A stretch of DNA of 64,000 nucleotides, taken from Undaria pinnatifida (lineage: Eukaryota; Sar; Phaeophyceae; Laminariales; Alariaceae). Shown here in pieces: positions 1-12,300 of the stretch (positions are counted from its first letter, which is position 1; each line of letters opens with the position of its first letter). A program made the position numbers and the translations under genes. Location: assembly GCA_012845835.1 (NCBI GenBank), contig JABAKD010000004.1:8316409-8380408 (forward strand), in the 5' to 3' direction. Under the pieces are notes generated by a model. That model was not told where the DNA came from. It worked only from the letters and a program-made list of their open reading frames with translations, and did not search any database.

Positions 1-430
1 CCAAAATCGTCGTGAACACGCCATATTAAGGTATACCTCTTTCTGGCGAAAATGTTTGTCTGAATGACGGGGCTCCTTAACCCAGAAAGGTCGTAAATTG
101 TATCAAGGTATTAAGGTATGCCTCTTTCTGGCGAAAACGTTTGTCTGAAGGACGGGGCTCCTTAACCCAAAATCTTCGTAAATTGTATTAAGGTATTAAG
201 GTATACCTCTTTCTGGCGGAAACGTTTGTCTGAATGACGGGGCTCCTTAACCCAAAATCGTCGTAAATTGTATTAAAGTATTGAGGTATACCTCTTTCTG
301 GCGAAAAAATTTTCTGAATGACGGGGCTCCTTACCCCAGAATGGTCGTAAATTGTATTAAGGTATTACGGTACACCTCTTTCTGGCGAAAACGTGTTTCT
401 GAATGACGGGGCTCCAAAATCGTCAGAAAT
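1..430. repeat. Five tandem copies of an ~85-bp unit
   Basis: The string CCTCTTTCTGGCG starts at 36, 121, 206, 291 and 375, so the period is 84-85 bp. Each unit also carries GACGGGGCTCCTTAACCCA and a TTGTATTAAGGTATT segment. The array runs off the left edge. The unit corresponds, in reverse complement, to the internal part of the MITE at 29045-29294. Confidence 0.9.
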
Positions 431-629
431 AGGATATTTTTATTTTTGCATGATTCTCGTTGTGTACCTATAGGTAGGGTAGGCCATGGGATTGTTCATC
501 CGGTATCATAGCAGTTTTGTTTTTCTCCAAAAAAAAAACAGCTTTTGGGAGAGGTCTTAAGACCCAAAATTGAGGAGTGTTAGTATTCTCAGGGGGCAGG
601 CCGGGTCGACATACCCACGCATCCGTATA

Positions 630-765
630 CAACGGCAGCTTGCGCTGCCGGGGTTGTAACGAAGACCACTGATAGGGACAGCTCACGCTATCATCGCTAC
701 AGTGGGATCCGAAGGACGCGCCAGCTAGCGCTGGATTGCGAACACAACTGTGTTGAATCGACACA
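630..765. repeat. Cluster of short perfect hairpins
   Basis: Within ~130 bp there are several short inverted repeats: GGCAGC-TTGC-GCTGCC near 642, CCAGC-TAGC-GCTGG near 720, AACACA-AC-TGTGTT near 741, and a looser GATAG...CTATC between them. Two stems share the pattern CAGC-loop-GCTG. The cluster lies inside the segment inserted into the element at 1-907. Function unknown. Confidence 0.5.
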
Positions 766-995
766 CGACACGTATGAAAATACGTGGAAGTGTGGTGAGC
801 TCAAGCTTTATTTTTCCCCATCCGCCGGAGGATAAAATGAAAAAAGAAAAAATTAAAAGAGTTCGTATTAGAAAAAAAGAAGTGGTGCACTGCTTATCGT
901 AGCACGCATCGGGTTTAGTATCTATCGTACTGCTGTAGGTCCTGGTTTATATCGTCCACGTAATACGTAACGCCATGCTTTTTTTGTTGTTGCAG

Positions 996-3900
996 GCCTT
1001 GGTGGGCATCGCCGCGAAGCGCTTGTCGGGCTGGGCTCTGGTGGTGTGGGACCACGGTATGCTCTGGCGCGAGCGCTGCAAGGCCATCGCCGAGCTGCAC
1101 AGCTCCAGCCTCTTCGTTCGCAAGTCGCTCATCAGTGAGTCTCACGAAATACAAATATGTTGTGGTTATGTTTGTGGTTATGTTTGTGGAGGTGTTGGTG
1201 GTGGCGGTGGTAATGGTAGACGTAGCAGTAGGAGTAGTAGTAGCAGCGGTAGCTGGTGGTGCGGGACCACGATATGGCTTGGCGCGTGCGCTGTAAGGCC
1301 GTCGTCGAGCTGCACGGCTACTTCAGTCCCTTCGTACACAAGTGTTATGGTTTTCCCCTGGGAGCCTAACCAAAGGCGTAAGGTATGGGATGCGGCCGTG
1401 GATATAAAAGGGTTTCACATGCCTTGGAAGGCATGTACGTATAGAAAAAAGGGGATGATGCTCTTGCCTCAAGTCGCTCATCGGTGAGTCAAGAATTCTA
1501 AACTGGAGTGATTGCGGTTGCCGGTTGGGGGGGGGTAGTAGCGTTGATGCCAATAATAGTACTGGTAGTTATTTCAAAGATGAGTATCGACAACCAAGTT
1601 GATCGAGTTCAAAGCTGACGGTATTCGCTCTAGTCGTATAGCTCGTCGTGTCTGATCCAGAGGGTAGGCAACTCTCTCCCTCGGGACCGGTACAAATCGA
1701 CCAAAAAAAGTGTGAGACCGACGATATTATCAAGTGTAAGCTTGAACTTAGGAAATCTTGTGTTTATGGAGCGGGAATGGATCTTTACAAATGCACGCTT
1801 ACCATAGTAGAGGGTGCACTAGTATGAGAGGGGGAGTTGGTTGAGGTGAGGTGGCGTTCAGGATAGAGATGAGGACACGGCGGGTAGAACGAAAGAACAG
1901 CGTGTACAGCAGAGCGCAGGGAACTGGTGGGTGTCTGATCAGCACGTGCGAAACTGCTGCTGTTGGTGTGAGGTGGGGCGCTTGAGGCGGAAAATTTTGA
2001 AGCATCTAGGACGAGCGAGCAGCAGCAGCAGCAGCAGTGTCGCCGTGCTGTGCATGTGCCTTGCAGCTGCTTACGTTGGACGCAGGCTACGGTATAGGGT
2101 GCGCCCTCTCTTTTCTGAGAGTTTTAGCACCGCACTCCCGACATGTGGACAAAGCACTTGAAGTTAGACTAGGATATCTTATTTGGTGGTTCAAGTGGGT
2201 TTTAAGATACAAAGTCAACCTTCTATACCCTGTGAACAACCCAAAAGATCTACACTACTATTTAATAGCCAACAGAGCAACGAAACGTTTTTGCAGGACA
2301 AGAAAACAAAATCTCGACGACTTTTGCCGCGTTCGTTCAGAAAACCGACTCAGCCGAAAAGTGCGACCTGTTATCACCGCACGGTTCATTATAACAGAGT
2401 TTTCGGAAAAATGGGAACGGAGCCTAAAATGAGAACGGACGGGTTTTTTTTGGAAAGCAAACCAATTGTGTACAACTACATTGCAGTTCGGACCCCCCCC
2501 CCGTAACCCCTATAGACCCCTCAAACCCATACCTATGCTAATTCTCAGTATTTTCTCCCCAAAAGCGAGTTTCCAGCTGGAAAGGCGTTAACAAAAAGAA
2601 GCCCGGGCAGTTTTTTTTTGTGGCTTTGAGGGTGCGATCGTCATTTTTATAAAACCATTTTTTCCTCTTGACACGCCGAAGGGAGTTGTATGAGGGAAGC
2701 TCCACAGCATCATACATAAGAGAGGAAAACGGGAAACGGGGATGTGTCTTGGCACGTTTCTAATAAGTGTATTAAATGATTTAATTTATATTATTTTATT
2801 TTATTTTTTAGGTCTCCACCGCCTGGTGGCGAAGATCACCCTGTACGAGGCGGACACCCTGACGCCGTGCACGCAGATGAACAAGCCGTGGGAGATGCGC
2901 TGCGTGGCCGAGAGGGACTCGGAGATCCGAGACCTCGTCTCGAGAAAGGTGCGCTGTCTTTGTTTTGCTTCTTGGTCTTGTCAATGTCCGGTCCGGCAAT
3001 GAACGGCGTAAACTTCAACGCGTATCACTCGTAAACATTCGGTTTATCCCCCACCCCCCCTCGGGTACCCCCCCGCCCACCTCACACCAGGAAAAAAAAA
3101 GTAAAATTCGAAGATATCATCCGATGTGCAAGAAAGTGCGCACAAGGTGCACAGGTCCACCTCACATTAAAGATTCTCAGTAGGATTCAGCCCACCCGTC
3201 ATGCGACTCGCCGAAAACCTCGCGGCGCTTCGCGCTTGGTGTGCTCGACGTCTTCTCCTGATCGGTGAAAACCCGACGTGCTCTGTCCCGGTATTGAGGG
3301 CCATTTGTATCGAGACTACTATGGCTATGCATGAAATGAGTACCCCCCCCCTCCCCCCCACGCTGTGCCCTCTACCGCCTCCGCCCGTTTTGCTTTGTCC
3401 CAAGGTCAACCCGGTGCTGAACGGTGCCCCGGCATCCATCACGCCGAACGAATTCCTCGAAGGGCTCAACGCCGACAACAAGAACGAGTGGGTCACGGTG
3501 GTCATGCTCTCGCACGTTTACGCTCTCAAGGTGTGTTCACCTTTGTTTTTGTACCTCTGCAAAATTGACCCCACACTCAATTTTAGGTAGCTTGACCCTT
3601 TAGCTGCACTGCGCTCTGAGCGCCCAAATGTTCGAGGTGTCTCTTTTCGGAGTAGTTGGCGCTACGTCTCGATGGGTAGTCATCGGTTAATTGGCTCAAG
3701 CAAGCGATTGCGCCCCCCCCCCCCCCCCGCCGTCAATGCCGCCTCCACAGGGTGTGCTGACGGCCATCCAGGCCGCCGATCTGATCGTGCACAGATATGG
3801 GATGAAGAAGTTCCGCCTACTGATCTACGGGTCGACTACGCACGACGTAGTCTACTGCAGGCGTTGCCAAGATGCGATTGAACGCTTGAAGCTGACGGAT

Positions 3901-6353
3901 AACGTGTGGCTCAAGGGCAAGGGCAGGCCGGCGGCGGTGAGTGGTGGTGGTGGTGGTGGTGGTGGTGGTGGTGGTTGTAGTTGTTGTTGGTGGTGTTGGT
4001 GTTGGTGTTGATGTTGTGGTCGTTGTCGTTGTTGTTGTTGTTGTTGTCGTTGTTGTTGTTGCTGTTGTGCTTTGGGGACGGAGGGGAGGAGGCGGGGTTG
4101 GAGGGGGGGGGGGGGAGGGGGGGGTGGCCTGAACGGAGATACGATGAAATCGGGACATGATGGATGGGTGTCGTTCACGTGTCAAATAGTTTGGACAATA
4201 AAAGTCAACAGTAAAGTGAGGGTATCCTTTAAGTACTCGGAAGGCGGTTTCTCCTCGGGGACAGACGCCAAGGGAATGGATGCGGGGGGGCAGGAAGAGG
4301 GCAAAACGGAAGAGGAAGGAAAGAACGCCGTCGTGTGATAGATTTTGACCGAACATGGCCGTGTGGTGCGTTTTTTGTTGCAGGTTCTGGCGCAGGGAGA
4401 TGCCTTCCTCAACTCTTCGGTGAGCGAGGGACTTCCTCTGGCCATCATCGAAGCCAGCCGCGCGGGCCTGGTCGTGATCGCGACGGACGTCGGAGGTGAG
4501 CAAAAGGAAAAACGCCTCGTTATCATGCTACCGGTAGAAAATTTAGAAATGTGGTTTCGTTAGAGTAGTTGGTGTTAGTGGTGGTTGATGTTGCTGTTCG
4601 CGGTGGCGGCGGTCTTGTGGTGGTGGTTGTGGTTGTGGTGGTTGTGGTGGTGAGAGGTAGTAAAGATTCCAACCATTGTTGTCCTTGTTGCCACATGAAC
4701 CCATGGCCATGTTTCTAGTCCGAGATACGAAGGCAGGCTCCAACATTCCCCGAAACGGAATAACAACGTTGCTAAAGTTCACCAGGCATAGTCCAGTCTA
4801 ATAGGGCTACTGTATCCGAACACGCCGGTTTTGACGGCGTTCCCTTTGACGGACAGCCGTGAAAGAAACCCGTCAAGGACCCGTCAAGGACCCATCAATG
4901 ACGCCCACACGCTCAAAGTAATGCATACCTTGTATATTTTGCCTAAAGAGGCAAAACCACACGGTCACAACCGTCAACCGGCATCCTTGCTTCGCAACAC
5001 CAGGTACGAGAGACGTCGTGGGCGAGTTTGGCGGCGTCTGCAGGCCCAACAGCCCCCTAGAGCTAGCCAAGACACAGTTGGAAACCCTCGCGGCGTGCAA
5101 GAAGTGGTGCAAAATCGGCGGAGCCCCTGACCTGGACTGGGCGGAGATCGATTTGGCCCCTAATCCATGCGAGGTACGTTGTGGTTGTTGTTGAGGGAAG
5201 GCTTTGGTGTGGGGGGGCGGCGGGGGGGGGGGGGGGGTGGCTGTTGCTTTTGTTGTTGTTATCGTAATCAATTGGGCCCAAAACGCCCCCCCCCCCCCCC
5301 CCTACCGAGAGGCAACCAGCTTCTCATTCCCTCCCTCCCCCCTCCCGTTGTTTTCTCTTTCTCTCCTCACTCGCTCCCTTCGCCGCTTCCTCCTCGCCCC
5401 TCCCATCTTTCCCTTGATTCCCTGCCTCGGCCAGATGCTGGAGAAGGCCATCTTCAACAAGGGTGTTATCAACGCGAGGCACAACTGGGGAACGCGGTAC
5501 CTGGAGTGGACTAGCAAGGCCTTCACCCTGGACCGGTGGGTCTTGCTATTGTTGTTACGGTCGAGGGGCCTCCTGCAAGGTGTTTTGCTCCTCTTGAGGA
5601 GCTACGTACCTCTTTTGCCAAAAACGGGTTTTGGGGAAAGCAAAAAAATAAGTGCATGTTTATTGACCCACCGGTGGCGTCGTCGACGCTTCCGCGCTCG
5701 CTTCCTGTGCCTCGTATGAAGCGCTTCGCCTTCGATGTTGCTTCTTGCTCTCGCTAATTCCCCGATTCGCCATCCAGCGATGAACTCGCGAATAAAAAAA
5801 TCACGGATTATCTGGTCCAGTGAGCAACCGCTGTCCAGTTGTAAACGACAGCTCTGCCTGTGTGTTCTACCAGTCTGCCAGCACCGTCCCGCGCAGTATC
5901 CACTTGGTATCCCCACAAGCGCGACCAACCAAGCAATGCCAGCTGCTGCTGTCGAAGTGAGCTACGTACTTCGTGTTCCGCCAACGAATATGAACCATAA
6001 CGCCGAATTCTCTCTGGAACAACAAACAACATATTTTTCTTATACTTGTATCGGTTCCCGAATTTCTAACATGTCCCCTTGAGCGCCCCCAAATCCCTCC
6101 CTACACTAAATTCAAGTTTTTTTTGTCCCAAAAAGGGTTTCCAGTTTTTTTAAAGCGCTTTAGTCCCTGAAGACCAATCCCATGGCCTAGACATACAACG
6201 ATTTTTTTTTTTTTTTTTTTTTTTTTTTAGCCTGATATCCCGACGGTTTTGGGCTAAGGAGTTTCAAACAGAAACAAACAAACTTTATCGTAGCGTTTGT
6301 TGCTGGAGTGGGGCGGTCACGCCTTCACCCTGGAGGTCGTGGGGGAGGCTTTT

Positions 6354-6384
<31 letters not shown>

Positions 6385-9300
6385 CAGGGAAACCGCTGTT
6401 GAGCTGTTGAATAGAACAAGGAGACTTGTTTGAGCAGGGTAGGAAGGTCCCAGGCCGAGTAGTTCGGTGGAACCTGTTCCGCGTAACTTCGAACGGCTGC
6501 GACTACCTCGAACCTGATTCGTTTTGGGCTTGGTTGGGAGCCTGTCGCCTGTGCTACTCGTTTTTGTTTTCGTTGTTGGGTTTCCTGCTCCATCCTCCCC
6601 GGGTAGAGGAAGCTGGTGGGGGTAGAGGGGGCAAGGGGCGGGGGGGGTGGTAGTGGTTGTGGTAAGCCACCAAGCATCCTGATCCCGTGCCAACCTGACC
6701 CACAAAAATGGAGGGTTTCCACAAAATAATCCAGAGCACAAAGCTAAATCGGCAACCACTAAAGGCCAGCGTACACCACAGAGTACGCCGCCTGGGACGG
6801 ATACTGGCCGGGGTACACCTCTAGAACTTGCATGCATACCCGGTGTGGACTCAGGACCCCCCTTCTCCCGCCTCCTCCTGCTGCGTAGGTACCGCGACGA
6901 GCACGTGCGCGCCCTCTGGTACGCTGACCGCCAGGCCATGACGAACTGCGCGAGGCTCACCCTGGACTGGGGGCCCGACCCGGGGCACAAGAGGCTGGTG
7001 GTGGCGTACCTTCGTCTGCGTCGACTGTTGGACGTATCGGACAAGAAGGAGCACACCAACCTCAGCTTCATTTCCAACTTTGGCGAAGTTCGAGAGAGGT
7101 ACGTCGACGGTCCATGGACGGTTATTTATTTATTTTTTCTACGGTAGATTTTCACCAAACTTGTCGCGAAATATGCGTATCTTTTTTGTTTGGACTACGG
7201 GTAAGTGTGCTCTCATGTGTCGTACGGATATGGTAGGGGTAGTCATAGTTTTCGTTGATTGATTGATGAGGTGCGCGCCGATACCGGAACCGGTTCCAAT
7301 CCGAAGACCGATCCCAATATCAATGCTGATTCCGATACCGATACGGACATCAATCCCGTCACCGATACTGATACCAAGGCCGGAATCTATTCCACCACCG
7401 ACACCGACACGTACGCTTTTCGATAATTTCCGATACCGATGCCGATATATACATGTACCGACACCGATTCCGATTCCGATACTGACACCACTACCGTAAC
7501 CGTTACCGACACCAATTCCGGCAATAATCCCGTCAACTCATGGTACCATTTCCGGTTGGCAGTTCCGATATCAATTCCGATATCGACGCCAACACCGATA
7601 CCAAATCCGATGCCGATCCGGAAAAACGATTCAACCCCTCCGCTCATCCCCCCGAGGTTCCGATCGGCAGGATTGGGCAGGAGCGAAAGAGCCGATGGCC
7701 ACTCGCCCATTTCCGGTATCGATACCAACACGTCATCCGATACCGTAACCCGCTCCGGTACCAATTCCGATACACGTTCCGATACCGATACCGATACCGA
7801 TACCGATACCGATACCGGTACACAATCCGATATTATAAATGATAATACCGATTGCACCTACCCTCCCCCCGGGTTTCGGTCGGCAGGATCCGGACCGAGC
7901 AAAAGAGCCGGTCCCCGATCGCCATTCCGGTCGATGGCACCCAGCTGGCGCAGATGGGCTCTTTCCAGACGGTTACTTCTGACCTGCCTCTGCTTCAGTG
8001 GCTGCACGGGGGCAAGGTACTTTTGTTTTTTGAAGATAGTAGACATGTGACAGATCACGATTTAGACCATGATCTGCGGTAGATCGTACAGATAATATGT
8101 TCGGCGTTCTGAGCTGTGGAAATATTTTGGATCTGCAGATCTGACGATCCCGATGCCTATTGGCGCGGATGGGGTCCTTTCAGGCGGTTAACGGGTGAAA
8201 CCTGCATCTTTTTCAGGGGCCACACGGAGGGAAAAACGTGATTTTTTTTGTTAAAATATACTATACACATGGGAAAAATCGCGATCTAGATCATGCCCTA
8301 CGGTAGATCATGTTGATACTATTTTTACCGCTCTGAGCCGTTGAGCAGGTGCGATTTTGATAATCTAGATGCTATGCCAGCTGCCGCAGATGCGCTCCTT
8401 CTAGACGGTTGGTTGCCACTTCTGACCTTCCGCTCCCCCGGTGGCTGCACGGGGGAAAAGGTCATCTTTATTGAAGGAAGCACATGTCTGGCGGACCGCG
8501 ACCTGCGCGTAGGTCGTCTAGGGTCCTACATTTTCCGGATCTGCTAGCTGGCTGACTATAAGGTCGCCGACTAGAATGTCAGCTGACTCAAGTATTGCCA
8601 CTCTGTCCGTAAATATAATCAACGTTTTATTTCATTATTAACGTCAAAATGTTGCTTATGTTTTCGTACAGATCGGTGCAGTCATACACCGGGGTCGAAT
8701 TTTCTCCTTTTGCCGGGGATGAAAAGGTCATGCCTGCTGCTAGTGTTCTTGCAGCCTTTAGTTTGGTTCGTCAGTCGTCACCCATCAACCTTCCTCTTAC
8801 TCATGTACTCCTCCCTCACTCCCTCCCCTGCTCCCCCCCCCCCATCCCCAGTCCGAGTGGAACGACTACCCAAGCAGCAGCTTCAGTTCGGAGGGCGGGG
8901 GCGGACCCGGGAGCGTTTCCAGCTTCAACGACTACGCGTCCATGACCTCGGGTATGAGCCTCGGAGTTCTTCACCGCATCGACGAAAGCGACGCAGAGCA
9001 ACAATCCGCAGACTCCGGCTCCCGCTGGAACTCGCAGTCATCTCCACAACGGCAACGAGGGCTCCGCGAGCGAACCGAGTCCGGCAGCACCCAGGCGACC
9101 GACTACGACAACCCTGATGGTGGCCGCGCGAGAGGGTTAGGCCTAGACCGCATTCCGGATGACGCCGCTCTGGGGGGCACGCGAGTTGTTGTGACGTCTT
9201 CGAGGGGGGGGTCTGTGGCGTCGGATGCTGACAGCCGCGGCAGCGTAGGAGGAGGGGAGACCAGACGGCTGACCCTTGGGGAGAGGATGGCGGCCGGGAG

Positions 9301-12300
9301 GTCTCCCGGAGTTTCGCGCAGGTGAGTGCAGGGGACATTTGTAGGTATAACCCCCTCCGGTAGACCTGCTTTTTGCATGAAAACAAAAAAAAATACACGG
9401 CGGAGTACCCGGCTTAACGCGTTTTGAAAATGGAAACCCGTTTGTGAGGAAAAGTTGCTTGGATGTAGTAAAGGGAGGGGTTTTGGAGCTCTAGAGGGGT
9501 TAACGCCGTTACCACTGGAAACCCATTTTGAGGGGGGACGTACTTGAATTTTGTACAGGGAGGAATTTGGGGCTCTAGGGGGGTTAAGAGCGTCCGAAGT
9601 TAGATAAAACGGAGTTAAGCCAGATCAAATCCGCTTGTCACGGCTTGTGACGCCTACACTACCCCCCCCCCCCCCCCCCTCCTGTGATACCCAATCTGAG
9701 AGAGGTCCGAAGGTCAAGAGCTGTAACACTTTTCCTGTTCCTAAGGGCTCTCCTCGTCGGGTCCCTACTACTTTCATGCCATCAAACGTTCTCCGCCTTG
9801 CCTCTGTGTTGCTTGGCATTTCTCGAATCGAACGCGATCTAAACCCCTTATCTCCTGATTACAAGACAACCGTAACCGTGCCCCCGTGCTACCGGAGTCT
9901 CGAAAAAAGGAAACATAAACATCCTTGAAAGCCGCCAAATTCCCTGACTTCCACCCCTACTCGCCACCCCCAACCTCACCACACACCACCCTACCCTCAA
10001 CGCCGCCCCGACTCACTCCTAACTTCAGCCCCAACCCCCACCCCCATGCCGTGCTATTGCGCGCAGCTCCGGTCGCGGATCTATCACGAGAGTGGAGACC
10101 GCCGAGTCTCATCCGTGGGACGACGAGGAGGAGGACGACGACGGAACGATGTCTTGCGCTGCTAGTTCCTTTTCTGCCGTGACTTGCCAAAGTCCCGCCG
10201 CCCACGCCTCGTCGGCTGAGTCGCCGATGGCTTCCGCCGTGTCTCGCGATGGTGGTGGTGAAGTTGGTGGAGATGGTGATGATGGTGGTAGAGGTGTTAG
10301 TGGTGGTAGTGGTGGCGGTGGCGGTGGGGGAAACGCCGGCGAGACCGATGGTCAGCTGCAGCGCAAGGTGAGGCAACGAACGACTGACCGGTGTGGCTTC
10401 ATGGAGGGGGGGGAAGGGTGGGGGGGGGGAAGTATCCCCCCCCTCCTCCCCCGTTGTAGAGGTCCCTCAGATGAAAAACGAAAAAGTCGTACATGCCCCC
10501 CGGCTGTCGGAGGACCAAACAATGAGCAGTGATTATTATTGTGTCGTGGACCCCTCCTCCTCGGCCGGTTCTGTTTTCCCTCTGCCCCTTTTTACTGATA
10601 CACGTCGCTCTCTCCCCCCCTCCGTCGCCTCCCCTCCCCTATCCGTCCACGTCCCCCTCTTTTACGCTTCTGTGTTCTATGTCGCTGTATCTCTTTCCGC
10701 CTTCCCCTCCCGCTTCCCCTCCCCTCCCGTCCCCTTCCTCTCCCCTCCATTCTCCTCTCCTGCCCTCTTATCCACCCCAACAGCTGGAAAAGCTCGAGCT
10801 CTTCGAAGAGCTCGACCGTCGCCTCATGGAGCGCGTGGGAGTCCATCTCCAAGACGTGGGCGACCTCAGCAGCCCCGCCCTCGCCAAAATCCTCCGGGAC
10901 ACCGACAACTCTCCGGGACCTTTCCAGCAGTACCTCGCCGCCCCATCCCCCGCCGCCTCGGCATCTGCAACTCCCTCTCCCGCCGCTAGAACCTCCGACA
11001 GCAGCGAACAGAACACCAGCGGTTCCTTCAGCGGGGCAAGCGAGGGAAGCTCCCTGGTCGGCATCAACCTCGCCAACGTAGCCTCCCCGGCTAAATCGCT
11101 AACCTCCATCCTTAGCGGGGGACCCCTCGAGGGGGTCTCCGGCCCAACAATCGACAACGGCACCGATGAAAGCGAGGCAGCGTCAAAGGAGAGGGCATCA
11201 GCAGCTGGAAGAGGAAGGGCCGCGGCGGCGGCGGCGGGGGGTGGTAATTCGACCCACCACGCCGCGCCGGTTGACCTCCAAGCTTACTTTTCGGGCTCTG
11301 GGAGGGAGCTGGACGAGGAGGAGTCCGCTGCCGGGAGCCCATCCGGTAGTTTCGCGGGTGAGCGCCGTACGCGCGGTGGCATCAGCAGCAGCAGCCGAGG
11401 TAGAGGTAGCGTTGGTGGTGGCGGTGGCGGTCGTCGTGATAAACACTACCAAGGAACCTTGCCGGTACACGACAATGGTACCAGTAGAGGTGACCGCAAC
11501 GACAATTCGTCTTCTGTGGGAGTGTCGGAAGGGCGGGGGTGGGCTCCTTCGCCGATAAACGCGGTCCAGAAAGACGACGGTGTCGCACCGTGGGGCGCCG
11601 GCACAACCGCCGGCGGTAACGGGAGTGGATCAGACGGGTACTCTGGGAGGGGGGTGGCGGGAGGAGGAGAGGATGTGGCAGGACCGGGAGGCAATTACAC
11701 GGTCTACGATAGCGAGTACCCTGGTGGCTTCGACACCGCCGGGGGTAGGAGTGCTAACCCGTCCAGGAGGCGGGAGGACGATCCTTGTTTCGACGAAGCG
11801 CGCTTTAAGGACCACGAGAACCGGCTGCGGCACGCGTTTATGCAGAGGATGGGGTCTGTGGATTCGGCTTCAACCGTGGGGCCAGGGATGGGGGGTGAAT
11901 CGCTTTCGCCGCTGTCGAAGTGGGGACCTGGGTCGCCCAACAACCCTCCTTCTGTGAATCGGAGGTGTGTTCTTTGACGTTGTGTTGCTATGAGCGAATG
12001 CGAGGTTTTGGCTTACACCGCCTCGAAACGATATGCAACTTCCGTTCGAGCTGGCTGAAGCCGGTCCTCCGACCGCCGACCACTAACGTACACAGGAGGG
12101 GGTCCGCCGATAAGGCGGTCTGAGTAATGCGGTATCGCGATAAAAGGCGGCCAGAATAGCTTGGTGCGACTGGGGACTTACACTCACAGTATTTAACTAA
12201 TAAGGCGGCCTGACCCAATAAGGCGGTCACGTACGTACTGCTCTGGAACACCACCGCCTATCTGGGGGACCCGTACTGTCGCTTGGACTATATCTTCATG

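Larger units (their letters stand above)
1..907 (-). mobile_element. Rearranged member of the GCGTGCTACGATA MITE family
   Basis: Read on the minus strand this segment starts with the family's terminal repeat (TATCGTAGCACGC ends at ~907). It continues with the family's internal landmarks: CTCCTCAATTTTGGG, a T-rich tract, ATCCCATGGCC, then GACGATTTTGGAGCCCCGTC, which is amplified as the 85-bp array. An insertion of ~300 bp (about 575-880) separates the terminal repeat from the rest. The other terminus lies outside the window. Confidence 0.6.
996..5173 (+). other. Exons encoding the GT-B glycosyltransferase domain
   Basis: Six exons encode residues 1-290 of the visible protein. Exons 1-2 carry the acceptor-side segment (WDHGMLWRER, then a helix with ADTLTPC). 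Exon 3 has VNPVLNG, which sits where GT4 enzymes carry the interdomain V-x-P-N-G linker, and then VTVVMLSHVYALKG, the first strand of the C-terminal Rossmann fold. Exon 4 holds FRLLIYG and the following helix. Exon 5 has the EX7E donor-binding motif. Exon 6 has TRDVVGEFGGVCRPNSP, the usual GT4 end of the sugar-binding loop. The order and spacing match a complete C-terminal GT-B half. Family membership is from established motif knowledge; the closest relative was not searched. Confidence 0.8.

Noticed and set aside
1-430. CRISPR-like array because of regular 85-bp repeats
   Set aside because: The repeats are contiguous without unique spacers and match the inside of a MITE; the genome is eukaryotic.
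3817-4503. 228-codon minus-strand frame across exons 4-5
   Set aside because: Shadow of the plus-strand glycosyltransferase exons and of the GTG/GTT tract.
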